From contig CAJSYZ010000011.1 of NCBI GenBank assembly GCA_910574455.1, forward strand, positions 2,418,001 to 2,482,000: a stretch of DNA of 64,000 nucleotides, written 5' to 3'. Origin of the DNA: Trichaptum fuscoviolaceum. Its lineage: Eukaryota > Basidiomycota > Agaricomycetes > Hymenochaetales > Trichaptaceae. A program made the position numbers and the translations under genes. Under the pieces are notes generated by a model. It was not told the origin of the DNA, searched no databases, and saw only the letters and a program-made list of their open reading frames with translations. The first letter of the stretch is position 1, and each line of letters begins with the position of its first letter. Below are positions 23,161-35,505 of the stretch, one piece after another.

Positions 23161-23800
23161 CATCAGGGAAACTACTTTCTGCTTATGGCCACTGACGCGT
23201 CCTGACGCGTCCTGATTTGGCTGGCACCTGTCTGAAGGGTCGCTACTTCGTCTGAAAATACACTGATTGCCTTAACTCACTGAAATAAGGAGTGTTTCAG
23301 GATGCAAGCCGTCTCTCAGTACATCAGAGCAAGTCAGGATTTCAGTGCTCTGCCAGTCACGGTGGTGTATTACTACATCAGGGAATCTTCTTTTTCACTT
23401 AAGGTTACTTAAACGGTCTGAAATTTACTGAAGCCCTGGGAAGTGAAATTCTACTGATTTACTGATTTCAGGCATGTGGTTTCATTATTCAGGAAGGGGC
23501 CTGCTGAAATCAGTGCCGTCGACTTAAATCAGTACTTCAGGCATTCAGTCTTCAGCATTCAAGCATATCAGAAGTTTTTTTCTGGCATTCGAATTGCAGT
23601 CTCAAGTGTATAAGTTTGTAAGGGGTTCAAGTAGTTCATTCCATAAGTAATTCATCATTTAATCATATAAGCAGACTTTTTTGTCTGTCGGTTTGCAGTA
23701 CTCAAGCGTGTAAGTGCGTAAGAGGTTCCAGAATTACTTCATTTCCACAAGTAATTTAAGACAATAAGTAGAAATCAGTGCATCAGTGTCACGGTCCCTC
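23161..23800. repeat. left copy of a terminal repeat family (inverted relative at 48.4-49.0 kb)
   Basis: From CATCAGGGAAACTACTTTCT at 23161 about 48 bp match the inverted end of the 48430-49001 repeat with few differences, including GACGCGTCCTGACG. Weaker similarity (GTCTGAA, CTGAAATAAG, CAGTACATCAG) continues inward. A second degenerate start, CATCAGGGAATCTTC, occurs near 23375, so the end is probably tandemly repeated here too. No coding sequence. Confidence 0.6.
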
Positions 23801-23978
23801 AGTAGCTACACCACGGCATCCTGAACCAGATTGTATTTTGCCACTTCTGCCTCGCTGGCAGGCTGTTCCTCGGCATATTCAGAGAACGAATGCCACTGCA
23901 AGTTGATGGTAGTAAGAGCTTGAATACAGTGGCGGGGTGATGGGTCAAAGCCGAAGCTCACCAGAGATCGACCTGCTC

Positions 23979-26900
23979 TTAAAAGTCTGCGCCGTCCGTA
24001 GCCGAATCCCATAATGAACCCTCGTCCTCCTCGCGATCGCCCTCACCTTCCCAGTCCTCTCTGCCTGCGTCATTCTCCTCGCCCTCAAAACCTCCACTGC
24101 GTCCATAACCCACGCTGAAATTCTCGTCCGCATCCTTGTTCTCATCCTGATCCTGATCCTTGTCCTCCTCCTGATCCTTGTCCTCGACCTCGTCTCCCTC
24201 GCCAAGCACACTCTCGTCCTCCATATCGTCTTCCCTATCCTTGAAATCCTCGACTTCTTCGCCGTCATTATCCTTATCCTCCTTGCACTTACTACTTCTA
24301 GTAGCGCCCTCGCCATATGTATACTCGCCGCTCGCATCCGCGTCTCCAACGTCAAGATACAGGGAGAAATCCCTGCCAGTGACACCCGATCCAACAAGTT
24401 CGGTGTTCTTTCCCGCACTAAAATCTTCAATGGAATTGTAAGCTGCTAGGCGGGATCGGACCTTCTCCCAGTTTGATTCAGTAAAAAACGAGGAATTCGA
24501 CAATAAGTTAACATAGTCGTCCGTATGAGGCTGCCACAGAGCACTGGTGAAGTACCACTCAGCGCCACCAAACTCTTCTTTGATCTTTTGCAACCGGGCC
24601 ACTTGCTTGTCGATTGCAACCTTGACCTGTTCATGAGAAATTCAGCGAATAAAGCCACTATAAGAACTGAAGTAGATAGATACCGCGGTTGCCGCAAGAG
24701 CGAGGGCACCGATAGGCTTTCCTATTGTGTTTTTATCCAGTACTTTATGCCGACCCAGGGCCAAGACTAGGTGTACGGACAACACTGAGATTACAAGATC
24801 AGAGCAGAACAACCCTTGCTTCTGTACTTTCAGAGTCAATGCAGGGATACGAAGGGTGACATGGGGCAAATTTTTACATACCTTATCCATACTATGCCAG
24901 CTTTCCCAGAGGAATGGTTCAAGCTTTCTTCTTGTCGACCATCGTCTGCAACATCTTCACAATTTCTTCGGTCTCCACCGACTTAGAACGCTCGTTGCCG
25001 ACGAAACTCGAAATTGATTGTTCGGCTTTCTCGAACAATTTCTTGCGCCAACTATCAGAGCATCTCTGGGCTGCCTACAGGGCAGATCATACTTGATTCA
25101 AAATGGCCGATGAAAGACAATAAGGGATGACTCAACTAAAGAACAGATGTCGGCCAATTGCGTGTCGTAACTAAGTTCGACAGAATCAAACACCTTCCCC
25201 CACAAGGCTCCGATGGACTTATTGTCCGGGTTTTGCCATGGAGTTGTGGACTTTCCAACTGCGCGATACAGCGAAGGCAGAAGAATGTGAGTCCAGCCTG
25301 CCTGAGTTCCGGGAGGGAGACACTGATTCGTTGCCCTTTTTTTGCCGGGAGCGCGGGATCCCTCCCTTCCGATACTATTTCTATCCTTGTCCTCAAGCCC
25401 TACAGATGTCTGCATTTCTGCAAGTTAGTGGATGTATATCATAGACATGATTTGATTAACGCACAGAGCTAGTAGTCCGAGAGACTTTGCGATGACCAAG
25501 ATGAGCCTTGGTTGCGAGCACTTCGGGTTCAGGACTGATGGATACTGTCGTCATCGCAGGTGATTGTGCTCGTGGTGTTAGCGACACCTCACAACCACTT
25601 GCCTGTTAAAGGAGCCTTGAATTAGTACACGAATCAATTGCAGCAATTAGCTCACACTTGCAATATGTTGCGCATGAGCCGCCAGAGACCTCTTCAAATT
25701 GCGAATAGAAGTAGAAGATTTCATCTGTAGCAATTAGAGGAATTGTTACCAAGAAAAGCTCGAAGAGAATTGAATACCAGTATATCAGCCTGAGAATGAC
25801 TGTCTTGCAGTTTACTCTTGTTACTAGTAGTGAGGTTCAAATCCTTGTTGCTTAATCAGAAATGATATGAAATGGAGATTAGAAGGATTAACACTAACTG
25901 TCGAGGCAGCCTGTGATGACGGCTTCTTCATATACACGTTCATGCTAGTCTGTTTTAGATAGTAAGGAAGTGATCTGAATATTGGGTGGAAATGCAAGAA
26001 TTACCACGGCATGCGAGTTAGAGTCCGGCGGTGACTTCCTCTTCTTATTATTCGCGATCATGCTGTCCTACAATAAGCAAAGCTTAGTAGACGACCAGAT
26101 CCTTGCCAAAGAAAGGGGTGCAGAAAGTTGTCCTATTGAGTGTCGATGCCTACACATACCTGCATCTGCAGATACAACGCCGGCGATTGCTCTCTATGTC
26201 CATCGACAGTAATACCCTCCTGACGAGATGACAGGTGAGTAGTGGGGGGTAAAAGCAGAATAAACTTACCGTTACATCAAGCTGGGAGTTGGCGATTCTC
26301 TGCATTTTCGCGCCCTATTCAGAGTACGGTTTGGTAAGTAATGAAGTAAAGATATGTCGACGCCGAAGGACACAAGAAAGTCCGGCACCAGATCCATGCT
26401 TTGATGTGAAACACTCACCTGAACGGCCGATTGTCTCCTGATATTCTTCTTCTCCAGAGCACAAAGAAGGAAGGATAAGTAGCGCGAACGAAGCAAGACA
26501 TTATGATGCCACTTACCAACGTTGTAGGAGCCTGCAAGTCGGAGAGAGTGTCGCGGGATAGCTTCCTTTTCTTCGATTTATTGCTGGCTCCATCCTGATA
26601 CGATACAGAAACATTGTTAATTAGCCATCGTTGTGCATGGGACTCCACCGATGCATAGTCTCTGTGAATCGAACGATTTCTTTGAACTTTAAGCGGCACT
26701 CACATTGGCTTGGGGCGGTATTGTAAGTCTCCTCGCGTCCTAATTAAACGCACAATCAAAATATTAAGATTTCATCTGCCAGTCTAATGAATGCTTTAAC
26801 CAACTCACATTATCAGTGTCGGAGTCAACAAGATGTGCCGTCTGTCGCTCGCTCGCAAAGCTATTCTTTACACCTTGAAAACTCGTGAGGGTTACTGTCT

Positions 26901-28350
26901 CTCCTTCATCCTCCCAAGGACTAAAGTTTGCATCCTCTTGCACCGAGGCGGGGAGCCTAAATTTTCCTTGTGTCAGCCAGGCTCACAACTTGAAACAAAG
27001 ATAAGGATGTGAGCATTATAAGTGAAGAAGCTGCAACGTTCGGGTTCATGATGATCTTGAAGAAGTGTGGCACGGCGGTGACCCGCCGGGCCGCCACGGT
27101 CGCTGCCACTGGCAGTGTCACTGGCGCACGCGTGGCACGCTCAAACTGCCACTGGCAGTGGCGGGCGCATTCAAGCTATCAGTACTAGTACTACTAGTAG
27201 TAGTAGTAAGTAGTACTACAATGATAAGCTTCAAGTAGCTGAGTTTAAATCAAGCTTCACACTTACTATCAACTTGAATTTGTTTGAATTTGAAACTCAT
27301 CTTTCGTACTATGATGCGAACGGTTGAGTAGTACGACTTCAAACTCACAAGTCAATATCTTCTACTATCTTCCTTGCGATCTCAGGATTTCTGCCCTCTC
27401 CGCCGAAGAAAGTGGATCCATCTGTGTTGCGAAGTGCCCTGACAGGTCGCTTTGTCTTATCGTTCCGTTTCGACGTATTGGGCGAGTCTATCATGTCTGT
27501 ATCCTCACCAGAAAGACTGCTGTCCTGTCCTGCAAGCGTACTATGATAGCCAGTGCCTCCTATGATACGACTTGAAGCCTTTGCGCCCTGCACACAAGTA
27601 CGGAAAGGAAGTGCACCTCTGGTGTCCTTTTTCCTCGCCTTTTTTGCGCGCTCTCTATCTGGTCCATCGGAATTGGCTGCATCATAACGTGAGTCAATAT
27701 GTTCATCTTTCAAAACCTAAAGTCGTAAAGGTAATGCAACTTACGAACATAAAAGTTTGCATTGCCTTCAGCTTCACAAAAGCTGTCTTTTTCCTCGTTC
27801 GTTGAACCTGCAATGCCAATATCTGGTAACTCGACTGTCGCTGTCTTGAAGATAAGGACTCACTAGCTTCAGGAGTGTCTTTCGGTTTTTTTAGCCCTCG
27901 TTTGTCAGTGCCAGCCAGCTTAGGTGCAGTTGAGCCCATCTGGGTGCGAATGTCAAGAGCCTTCGACAAATTCTTCTCAAGCTCCATCGTCTCCAGTATT
28001 GCTGTTTCCTGTTGCTCTGCTGCAGCTCTCTTTTTGCGTACCTTCTCAGATGCCTCTTGTTCTTTTGCTGCCCGTTTCTGTTCCGCATCAAGTTTTCTCT
28101 TCTCTCTCGCATCCGCGGCTTGTTGAGCCGCAGCTTCGCGCAGAGCTGCCCGTTCTTCCTTCTGTTTTTCCTTCTCCTCCTTTTCCCTCAATGCCTCACC
28201 ACGCTTTGAGGCCTGCTCTTCTCTCCTTCTCTCCTTCTCTTCTTTCTCCCTCAATACCTCCTCTTTCGTTCGACGTGTTCTGAGTTTATTGACTATGGCT
28301 CCCGGGTGCTGATTGCTATTCTTAGCCCGCGTTTGTCTTCGAGTTGACAT
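23979..28350 (-). CDS. gene A: Plavaka-associated cargo protein, many exons, function unknown
   Basis: Read as one long gene made of many short exons with good GT/AG borders; exons are only partly fixed. It starts MSTRRQTRAKNSNQHPGAIV at 28350, continues into a long Lys/Glu/Ala coiled coil (RRTKEEVLREKEEKERR), then low-complexity basic and acidic exons (for example SKKRKLSRDTLSDLQAP). It ends in a globular part with QCLPPGTQAGWTHILLPSLY, TPWQNPDNKSIGALWGKVFD, ALALAATAVKVAIDKQ and an Asp/Glu-rich tail. I recognise this layout as a protein type common in agaricomycete genomes near DNA transposons, but no catalytic motif is visible. The intron starting at 27345 is about 400 nt and filled with palindromic words. 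Near 24930-24950 the frame changes without a clear intron (VKMLQTMV to KLEPFLWESW), so this copy may be inactive. Confidence 0.55.
27040..27320. repeat. palindromic-word cluster inside an intron of gene A
   Basis: The segment contains GCCACTGGCAGTG twice, further CACTGGC half-words, a GCCACGGTCGC word and a run of ACTAGTACTACTAGTAGTAG. It lies between the donor at 27346 (GTGAGT) and the next exon (about 26960), so it is intronic. Confidence 0.7.
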
Positions 28351-28827
28351 TCTTGTGCAGTGTTTCAAGTCGAGGCACGCTGACAGGTGCTATGAGTTTC
28401 GATGGTGAATCGAGTTGGCAAAGGTGCAAGTTGTAGTTGAAGTTGGAGATGAGGGCGCCTATTCAAGGAAAATTTACGCCCACTTGCACTTGCTGGCACT
28501 GGCAGTGCCAGTGATTGGCAGCCTTCAAGTTAGGCTGACTCGGAATGAGCCTGACTCAGACTCGGACTTGGACACTCGGATACTCAGGCTAGCTCTATTA
28601 CTAGTACTATCACAGTGCTACTGGTACTAGTACTACTCACTGGCACTTGCAGGCTCACTGGCAGGCTGGCGGCGGTGCCACTGAGTCACTGACAGCCTGA
28701 GGCTGTGGCTACTCAGGCTACCGGTACTACTACTAGTAGTACTACTAACTTCAAGTTGTTACTACGCGGGCGTCACCGCTGAGCGTGCCATTCAACTTTA
28801 AATTCAGCGTTCAATTTACTGGAACTA
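28351..28827. promoter_or_regulatory. divergent intergenic region 1 (gene A / Plavaka transposase)
   Basis: A 477-bp gap between the start codons of two divergent genes. It is dense with palindromic words: TGGCACTGGCAGTGCCAGTG near 28493, GACTCAGACTCGGACTTGG, CAGCCTGAGGCTG near 28690, and ACTAGTAGTACTAC. By position it must serve as promoter for both genes; that the words are control sites is inference. Confidence 0.6.
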
Positions 28828-31800
28828 ATGCCGGTAACTCGGCGAAGGCCCAAACCCGTTCATCTTACAGATATCTTCCCCCCGACTATTCGATGCACCT
28901 TCTCCTTCTGCAGCAGGAGGTTCAAGAATCAATCCGCAAGGACAAGACATGAATATTCAGCTCACCCGTCATCATTTGCAACAAGACCTGCTGCTTGTGG
29001 TTACGACTTGGATTCCTCACCCAAGCGACCCGCACGACCTTCGACACCTCAAGCTCTTCCCGGCTCTCCTGAACTTCCAACAGACTTGGAGGGCCATCAT
29101 GAAGATGAAAGTGGCTGCAACTCTTCAAGTTACGACTACGACATTTCTATACTCACACAGGATATCTCGATGCTTAGCATAGGCCGAGACGAGCTGCTTC
29201 AAGATTTAGACGGTCCTGATTGCCTGTCCCATGCTGACACTGGAGATGACGAACTTGAAGACCAAGACCTATCTTCTGCTGATCTGGACTCCGACATTGG
29301 AGATTATGAAGAGAACAATGATAACTTAAAGGTGTATCACAGATATTTAAATGGTGCGCGCTAAGTATGATGTCCCCAGTTTACTTTAGCATTCTGACAC
29401 CAAATATCGTGCAGCCACTCCATGCGATGAAGAAGGGAACTTCTTAGAAAAGGAAGAACCGCCCGTTTCACGGAACGAACCTGCGTCAAATGACTGGTTT
29501 CCCTATTCGTGCCGAGCAGATTTCGAGCTCGCAGATTTTCTCTATCGCGAAGAGCAAATGTCTGCTGGCAACATAACAAAGCTTCTCGGAATTATGAAGG
29601 CTTATCAACTAATTCAGTCCACGGAGAACGCAAAATCTATTAGATATCCCGAATTGGACGCGACAGATCCCAATGATGACTCAAGTCTGGATACAGCTGG
29701 TGCACTGCTCGATGGAGATGCACAAAATTTGTACAAGATCATTGACACTACAAAAGTCGGTGATGTATCTTGGAAATCCTTCAGTAACTTCTACACTAAC
29801 GACAATGGCCAAAAAGCGACAAACGAGAACATCGAGTCATGGAAGAGGAAAGAATATGATGTATGGTATCGGGATCCTTTGGAAGTAATCCGAAATTTGG
29901 TGGATAACCCGGCTTTAGAAGGCGAATTTGACTTTGTCCCGTTTCGTGAATTTCAGACAAAGGAGGACACCAATAATATCAATGACAAAGAACGAGTTTT
30001 CAGAAATTACATGTCCGGGAATTTTGCTTGGGAACAGGCTGTAAGTCATGACTCATTAACTCGCACAGATACTTATTATCCTTGACTTAGAACAAGATCT
30101 ACGCAGAAGATAAAGCAGTCCATGGATCTATGTTCGTCCCGGTCATTTTAGGGAGCGATAAGACAACGGTTTCTGTTGGAACTGGCAATAATGAATACTA
30201 TCCTTTGTATCTCTCGATTGGGAATGTATCAAACAAGGCCCGGCGGTCCCAGAAACTGAATACAGTCCAGCTCATAGCATTTCTGGCAATACCAAAGAGT
30301 ATGTGTTAATAGTGATCTATTCAATTGACTTCTGATGCTTTGCAGCTGAGCGGCAATACGAAAAGTCAGATGACTTCCGGCACTTTCGACATCAGATCTT
30401 TCATTCGTCTATATCGAGGATCTTAATCTCGCTGAAATCCGCAATGATCATGAACACTCAGAAAACCATTCTCCGGTGCCCTGATGGTCACTTGCGTAGG
30501 TCGGTTTTCGGACTCGGCTCATATATAGCCGATTATCCGGAACAGGTCAGCCTTTGCGCCATATGTACTGGATGGTGCTGCAAGTAAGTACTACCGCCCT
30601 CAGGCTTTCCTGAAATCAAGCTCTGTGGTGATGACTTACTTTCGACATTATAGATGCACAGCGCCTCACAAGGACCTCGATAATCCGGAATTTGTATCAA
30701 TTCCTCGAACAAAAGAGCTGCACGAACGATTGATAGAACAGGTAGACGCCAACAACATGAATAAAGCAACAATTCGGAAAGAGTACGGATTCCACCAGGA
30801 CATTGTGGTACGTGCTTCAAATTATTCATTGGATGCGTATATTGCAACTGATACGTTGCTCCGTAGCCTTTCACCAATGACATTCCACGCGCAGATATAT
30901 GCGATCTCATATCTCCGGACCTGCTGCACCAAATCATCAAAGGCGTGTTCAAGGATCATCTTGTCGAGTGGATATGTCAGAGCTTGACCACGTCAGAGCT
31001 GGATATTGTGGATAAAAGGTGATTTTTTTCGCAAGTTGTTTAATGTAAATACCATTGCTAACATCCGCGTAGAATCAGAGTTGCTGCTCCTTTTCCTGGA
31101 CTTCGCAGATTCCCCGAAGGCCGAGGCTTCAAGCAATGGACAGGCAATGATTCTAAGGCACTTATGAAAGTATGTGACCTTTTTATCTTGTTCGAGGCAG
31201 TGGTTTGCTGATATTTGATGCAATTTGCTTAGGTGTATCTTCCGGCTATCGTGGGCATTGCACACGATGATATGATTCGCACATTAAGTGCATTTCTAGA
31301 CTTCTGTTACCTTGTGCGTCGGTACACGATTACAGCCTCAACTCTTGATCAAATCAAAGCCTCTTTGGATCACTTTCACCGTTATCGGCAAATATTCATA
31401 GCTAAGGGCATCCGGGATAACTTTTCACTACCACGACAGCATGCTATGGTCCATTATCCAACATTGATCCCTCTGTTTGCTGCACCGAGCGGGCTGTGTT
31501 CATCGATTACAGAGAATAAACATATTTATGCGGTCAAAGAAACGTGGCGACGCTCGAACAGAAATGATCCCTTGGGCCAGATGATCACAGCAAACCAACG
31601 ACTCAGCAAACTTATTGCATCGAGGTCAGACTTCAAACGGCGTGGAATGCTAGACGATACGCTATCCGAGGCTACGTGGAAAGTTTTGCGAGATGTTCTG
31701 CGGAAGAATATGTCAGAGCCGGAGGAGGATGATGCTGAGAGGATCCCGAATCAGAGGGAGCAGTTGCAGTGTATTGGTGTGGCAGGAGCAGCCAATGATA

Positions 31801-32909
31801 CAGATGATTTCTTCGATGGCACTGTGGGTAATCAAGGGCACAACACGAAATTGCTGACCTGGATGATTTCAGCACTTCATCAGTGGAAGGACTGCAAAGT
31901 AGTGTTGTTCTTCATGATGTGGAAAATACAGAACATCGGTTTTGCTTAGGTGGTAGAAGTGATCCTTCGAGCTTGATGTTAATGGCTTCGAAACAACGTC
32001 AGTAACACGAGCTTCAAATTGTGGCGCTGGATATCTGACTTATTCGTTGCTATCCTTACAGAGTCCAGTAAGCTGTACCCCAAACAGCTCAACGCTCTTG
32101 CGGCGATAAAAGGCCATCCGGAACTCCGACAGCTCCGACGACTCATCAAAATATACTTATTCTGCAAGTACGAAAGGTGCAACTTGAACGAATTAGGATA
32201 CTATGACCTCGGAAGCGCTTCTGAAAGCCTGATAGCCGAACAACAGTTTGCACTGGACATGGGCAATGACATTGCCATCTTCCATTCAGCTACCGCGTAT
32301 TTCGCCTACCGCGGCGAATCAATTCCTATAGAGCAAGCAATGAGGGAGGTGATCAGGTCCAATCCCTCTTGGCGCGGAAAACCACGACGTGATGTCGTTC
32401 TTGTCCAAGTTAGTTCTCGCAAAAAGGGGTTTGCAGGGATGCGAATTGCTCGGGTTATGCTTCTTTTCTCCTTCACCGCCAATGGAGAACGTCAGGAATG
32501 CGCCCTTGTCCAGTTTTTCAAGAACGTTGGAGACTCACCTGACAGAAAAACAAGAATGTGGATAGTCGAGCCAGAGTATGAGTCAGAGACCTCTACCGCG
32601 TGCCAGCGTAGTACTATTGGAAGTTGCCGTCAACCGCTGACTCGGACTCGCCGGAGTGACCTGAATGACACCTCCGACTCGGAGTCAGGCTACCCCCGTC
32701 ACGGTGACTCAAAAACTCCAAAGTTATCCGTGATAGCTCTAGGGAGTATCTTCCGTTTAGCTCACCTCCTTGGGGTTCCAGAGGGTGATGAATGTCCTCC
32801 GAAGTCATTGACACCTGAGGAGTCCCTGGACTTTTACAATAGATTCTATGTTAACCGATTTGCTGACATGCACATGCATGAAACATTGTACGAAAGTAGG
32901 CAACAATAA
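28828..32909 (+). CDS. Plavaka-family DNA transposase
   Basis: The autonomous transposase of a Plavaka (CMC/CACTA-like) DNA transposon. Exons: 28828-29353, 29415-30040, 30091-30298, 30346-30583, 30654-30807, 30867-31018, 31073-31169, then 31233 onward, with a last intron near 31999-32064 before the final exon to 32909. An N-terminal C2H2-like finger (CTFSFCSRRFKNQSARTRHE) is followed by acidic linker, then family blocks: HGSMFVPVILGSDKTTVSVG, YYPLYLSIGNVSNKARRSQK, HLRRSVFGLGSYIADYPEQV, PFTNDIPRADICDLISPDLL, GLRRFPEGRGFKQWTGNDSK, SLPRQHAMVHYPTLIPLFAA, GLCSSITENKHI and, at the end, SLDFYNRFYVNRFADMHMHE. The frame between about 31826 and 31870 could not be joined cleanly; it may be an intron or a frameshift. 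Codons at about 32590-32720 carry a Ser/Asp-rich insert built of palindromic words. Confidence 0.88.
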
Positions 32910-33679
32910 AGATAAACCCTCATTTAGCTCACAAAGTACCTTGAAACTTATGAAGTAAGGATATAACATTTAAATGTTCAGTGACGGATTATGGTACTAG
33001 CTATACTAGAATTGTAGTGTTACTAGTCGGTGCATCTTAGACTTCAAGTTCAAGTTGGATCATGTCGGATGCCACTGTCAGTGGCAGTGGTCAAAATTTC
33101 CCACTGCTGCAGTGCACTGGCAGCCTCAGGCTGAGTACTACTACTACTGGTACTAGTACTACTAGTATGAACATAGAAAACTTCAAGTAAAAAGTGTACA
33201 ATAACATGGAACTTGCCAACAACTGGAAATGAACCAATAACCTGCCTCAGGCTGCTACTACTACTAGTACTACTTCAAGTTCTAATTTAACCATCTTGAA
33301 GTTGAAGTTCAAGTTGAACACAGACTACTAGTAGTACTAGTCACGGTAGTACTATCAACTTGAAGCATATGCTATGAATAAATAAATAATTTTTTTGCAG
33401 TATATAGTAGTAATCAAGAAAACGATGTCACATAGTTGCTACTAGTACTAACTACCAATAGTGCAGCATAGTGCGAGAGGAGCTTTAAGTTAAACTTGAA
33501 AAGGGAGTAAGCACTGGCATAGAATGAGTAGTACTAGTACAATCCGAGTCCTTGACTTTTGTCATAAACATAGTAAAACGAAATAAAAATTTAACACGGC
33601 CACAACTTAAACTTGAATCGCGCGCTGGTGAACCCTAGAACACTTCGTGTCGGGGAATGGTCCAATATGCAACCGCCAG
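32910..33679. repeat. word-rich spacer between Plavaka and gene B stops
   Basis: No gene. Words include GTCAGTGGCAGTGG near 33076, CACTGGCAGCCTCAGGCTGAG near 33116, ACTAGTACTACTAGTATG and repeated TCAAGTT/AACTTGA near 33290. AT-rich between words. The two genes converge here, so the palindromes are not restricted to promoters. Confidence 0.6.
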
Positions 33680-35505
33680 TTACATCGCCGAGCTCATATT
33701 GACATCCGAGTCGGTGTCCGTGATGGGATCCAATTTGTCGAGAAGAGCAAATAGGATTCCATAATCTGTTAAATAAAATGGACCATAATTACGAAGTAAA
33801 TCGTCGACTGTCTTCAGGAGTAAAGAGTCAAAAATTTGCTCTGCCGGAATAAGGGCATGATCGATGTGTTCCATATCTTCGTGGAGAAATTCGGCGGCCC
33901 TGTCGAGTCTTTCCTTGTCTATATCTTTGCGATCAGCATCGTCAAATTGCCTAATGGCTCGAGTCACTTCGATAATGCCCAGCCTAGCAAAGTCCATCTC
34001 CCTGGAGAAGCGCTGCATTGCACCATCATTCATGAGCAACAGATCCAGAAGCGAATCATCACAGAGGATGATTAAACATTTCCTGATCCAGTTGAACCTG
34101 CGCAGAACAACCGAATAATTTCCGTATTCGCGCTGGATTTGTCGATTATTCTCCAATGAGGACGTTCCACCATCAGCCGAGTCGACGCCAAGAATATCCA
34201 TTGACTTCTGAATGAGTCGATGAAAGTCAGCTAGAGCAGCTTCTCCACCGGCACGTTCAAGTTCACGTTTCCATCGACGCCGAGCCTCTCGTGCTGTTCC
34301 GGATTGAAAGACAGTCGGAGTCGCCTGAGTCGCAGAACAATTGACTTCTGCTTCTGAGAGTTGACCAACGGGCGACTTTGGCAATTGTTCCGCACGGCAT
34401 TTGTCTAGGAAGACGATCCAATCCTTGCACTCGTTATATGACCAAATAAGTAGGGGGAGAAAGAACTTGAGCGCAAGCCTTGGGTTTCGGGGCCTGCTTG
34501 TAGAGCCTTTAAGATTCACGCCCACGACTGGCGTAAAGTGCTTCAATTGAGCAGAGAGTTCACGACGAACATTTTCCTCGAGCTTTGTGCCTTTGATGTC
34601 GATCCTTATGGCAGAAAAGACAGATTTTGTCTGTATCAATCGATTGCCGGCCTCCTCATCCTCAAATTTACGTTGCCAACGCACGATTGCATGGTGTGAA
34701 TGATATCGGGCGACTAAGCAAGACAAGAAATTATCCCAGATGACGTCCCCAGTGAAAACATTGATGAGTTTCCCTGACGGGAAAAAGCCGGGAAGAACAG
34801 ATATGAACGCCGTGGCGACAGCAAGTCTTGATTCCTCCACACGCTTGCGGATAAGCAGCTCAAGTGGCTCCTCGGGCTATAGCGCATTACCATAAGAACA
34901 AGCGGTTAGAGACGTGCATTCAAGCTTTTGATTTAATTTGCAGCTTACCGTATAACGCATCAGGATAGCTAGTTCTTCACCTAGCTTGAAGATCATGTCC
35001 GTGTACTGGTATGTACTGATCCGAAACTGGTCTAGCATCACAGCCGTCTTCCTCTGCAGAGCCTGTGCTTCCCTAACCCGGTTACTGATATACTGATTTG
35101 ACGTATCAAAGTACCTCCCCAGCCGATCAGCCAGAACAAGTGTTTCCTTGAAATCGTTCGACGAAAACCCGAAGCGATTTGCATGCTCTAGCTTGGACTC
35201 TAAGCTTTTGGTGATTGACTGGACCACCGTGCTATCGATATATGCTCCCGAGCGATAACCAAAGGGTAGGTCCTCTGACAAGTCATTGAAGATAAGCCAA
35301 ACCACACACTGAAATATAGATAATATGTGGTCCTACCGAACTTAACCTCTACAGGATTTGTATACACTTCGTATTCGCTCTCGTCTTCGATGATCGCGGA
35401 CTTTGAGCTGTGAGTGTTGAGACCAAAGCTGGATTCTGAACCGTCCTCGTCCTCGTCTGTGTCCAAGCAAGAGCTTGGAGTATCCCCGAGATCAGAACTT
35501 GACAT
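33680..35505 (-). CDS. gene B: unknown protein, homologous to gene E, 3 exons, 571 aa
   Basis: Function not recognised. Exons 35505-35347, 35308-34949 and 34876-33680 join in phase, giving 571 aa. The first intron is only 38 nt; a donor 6 nt upstream is an alternative. The N-terminus is acidic and Ser-rich (MSSSDLGDTPSSC, DEDEDGSE, EDESEYEV). The rest is mainly alpha-helical with probable coiled coil (ITKSLESKLEHANRFGFSSN, REAQALQRKTAVMLDQ) and no signal peptide or membrane segment. Around residue 190-230, SVLPGFFPSGKLINVFTGDV followed by IWDNFLSCLVARYHSHHAIV aligns with gene E (KILPEATVFPNYRAEKLYSR, VGWSKFLGRVIRFHRAHFVF). It is divergent from gene C across a 1.9-kb word-rich region, the same arrangement as E and D. 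No cysteine cluster, nuclease or kinase motif is visible. Confidence 0.7.

Noticed and set aside
28012..28283. Plus-strand Leu/Ser/Pro-rich frames
   Set aside because: Antisense to the Lys/Glu coiled coil of gene A, which explains the composition.
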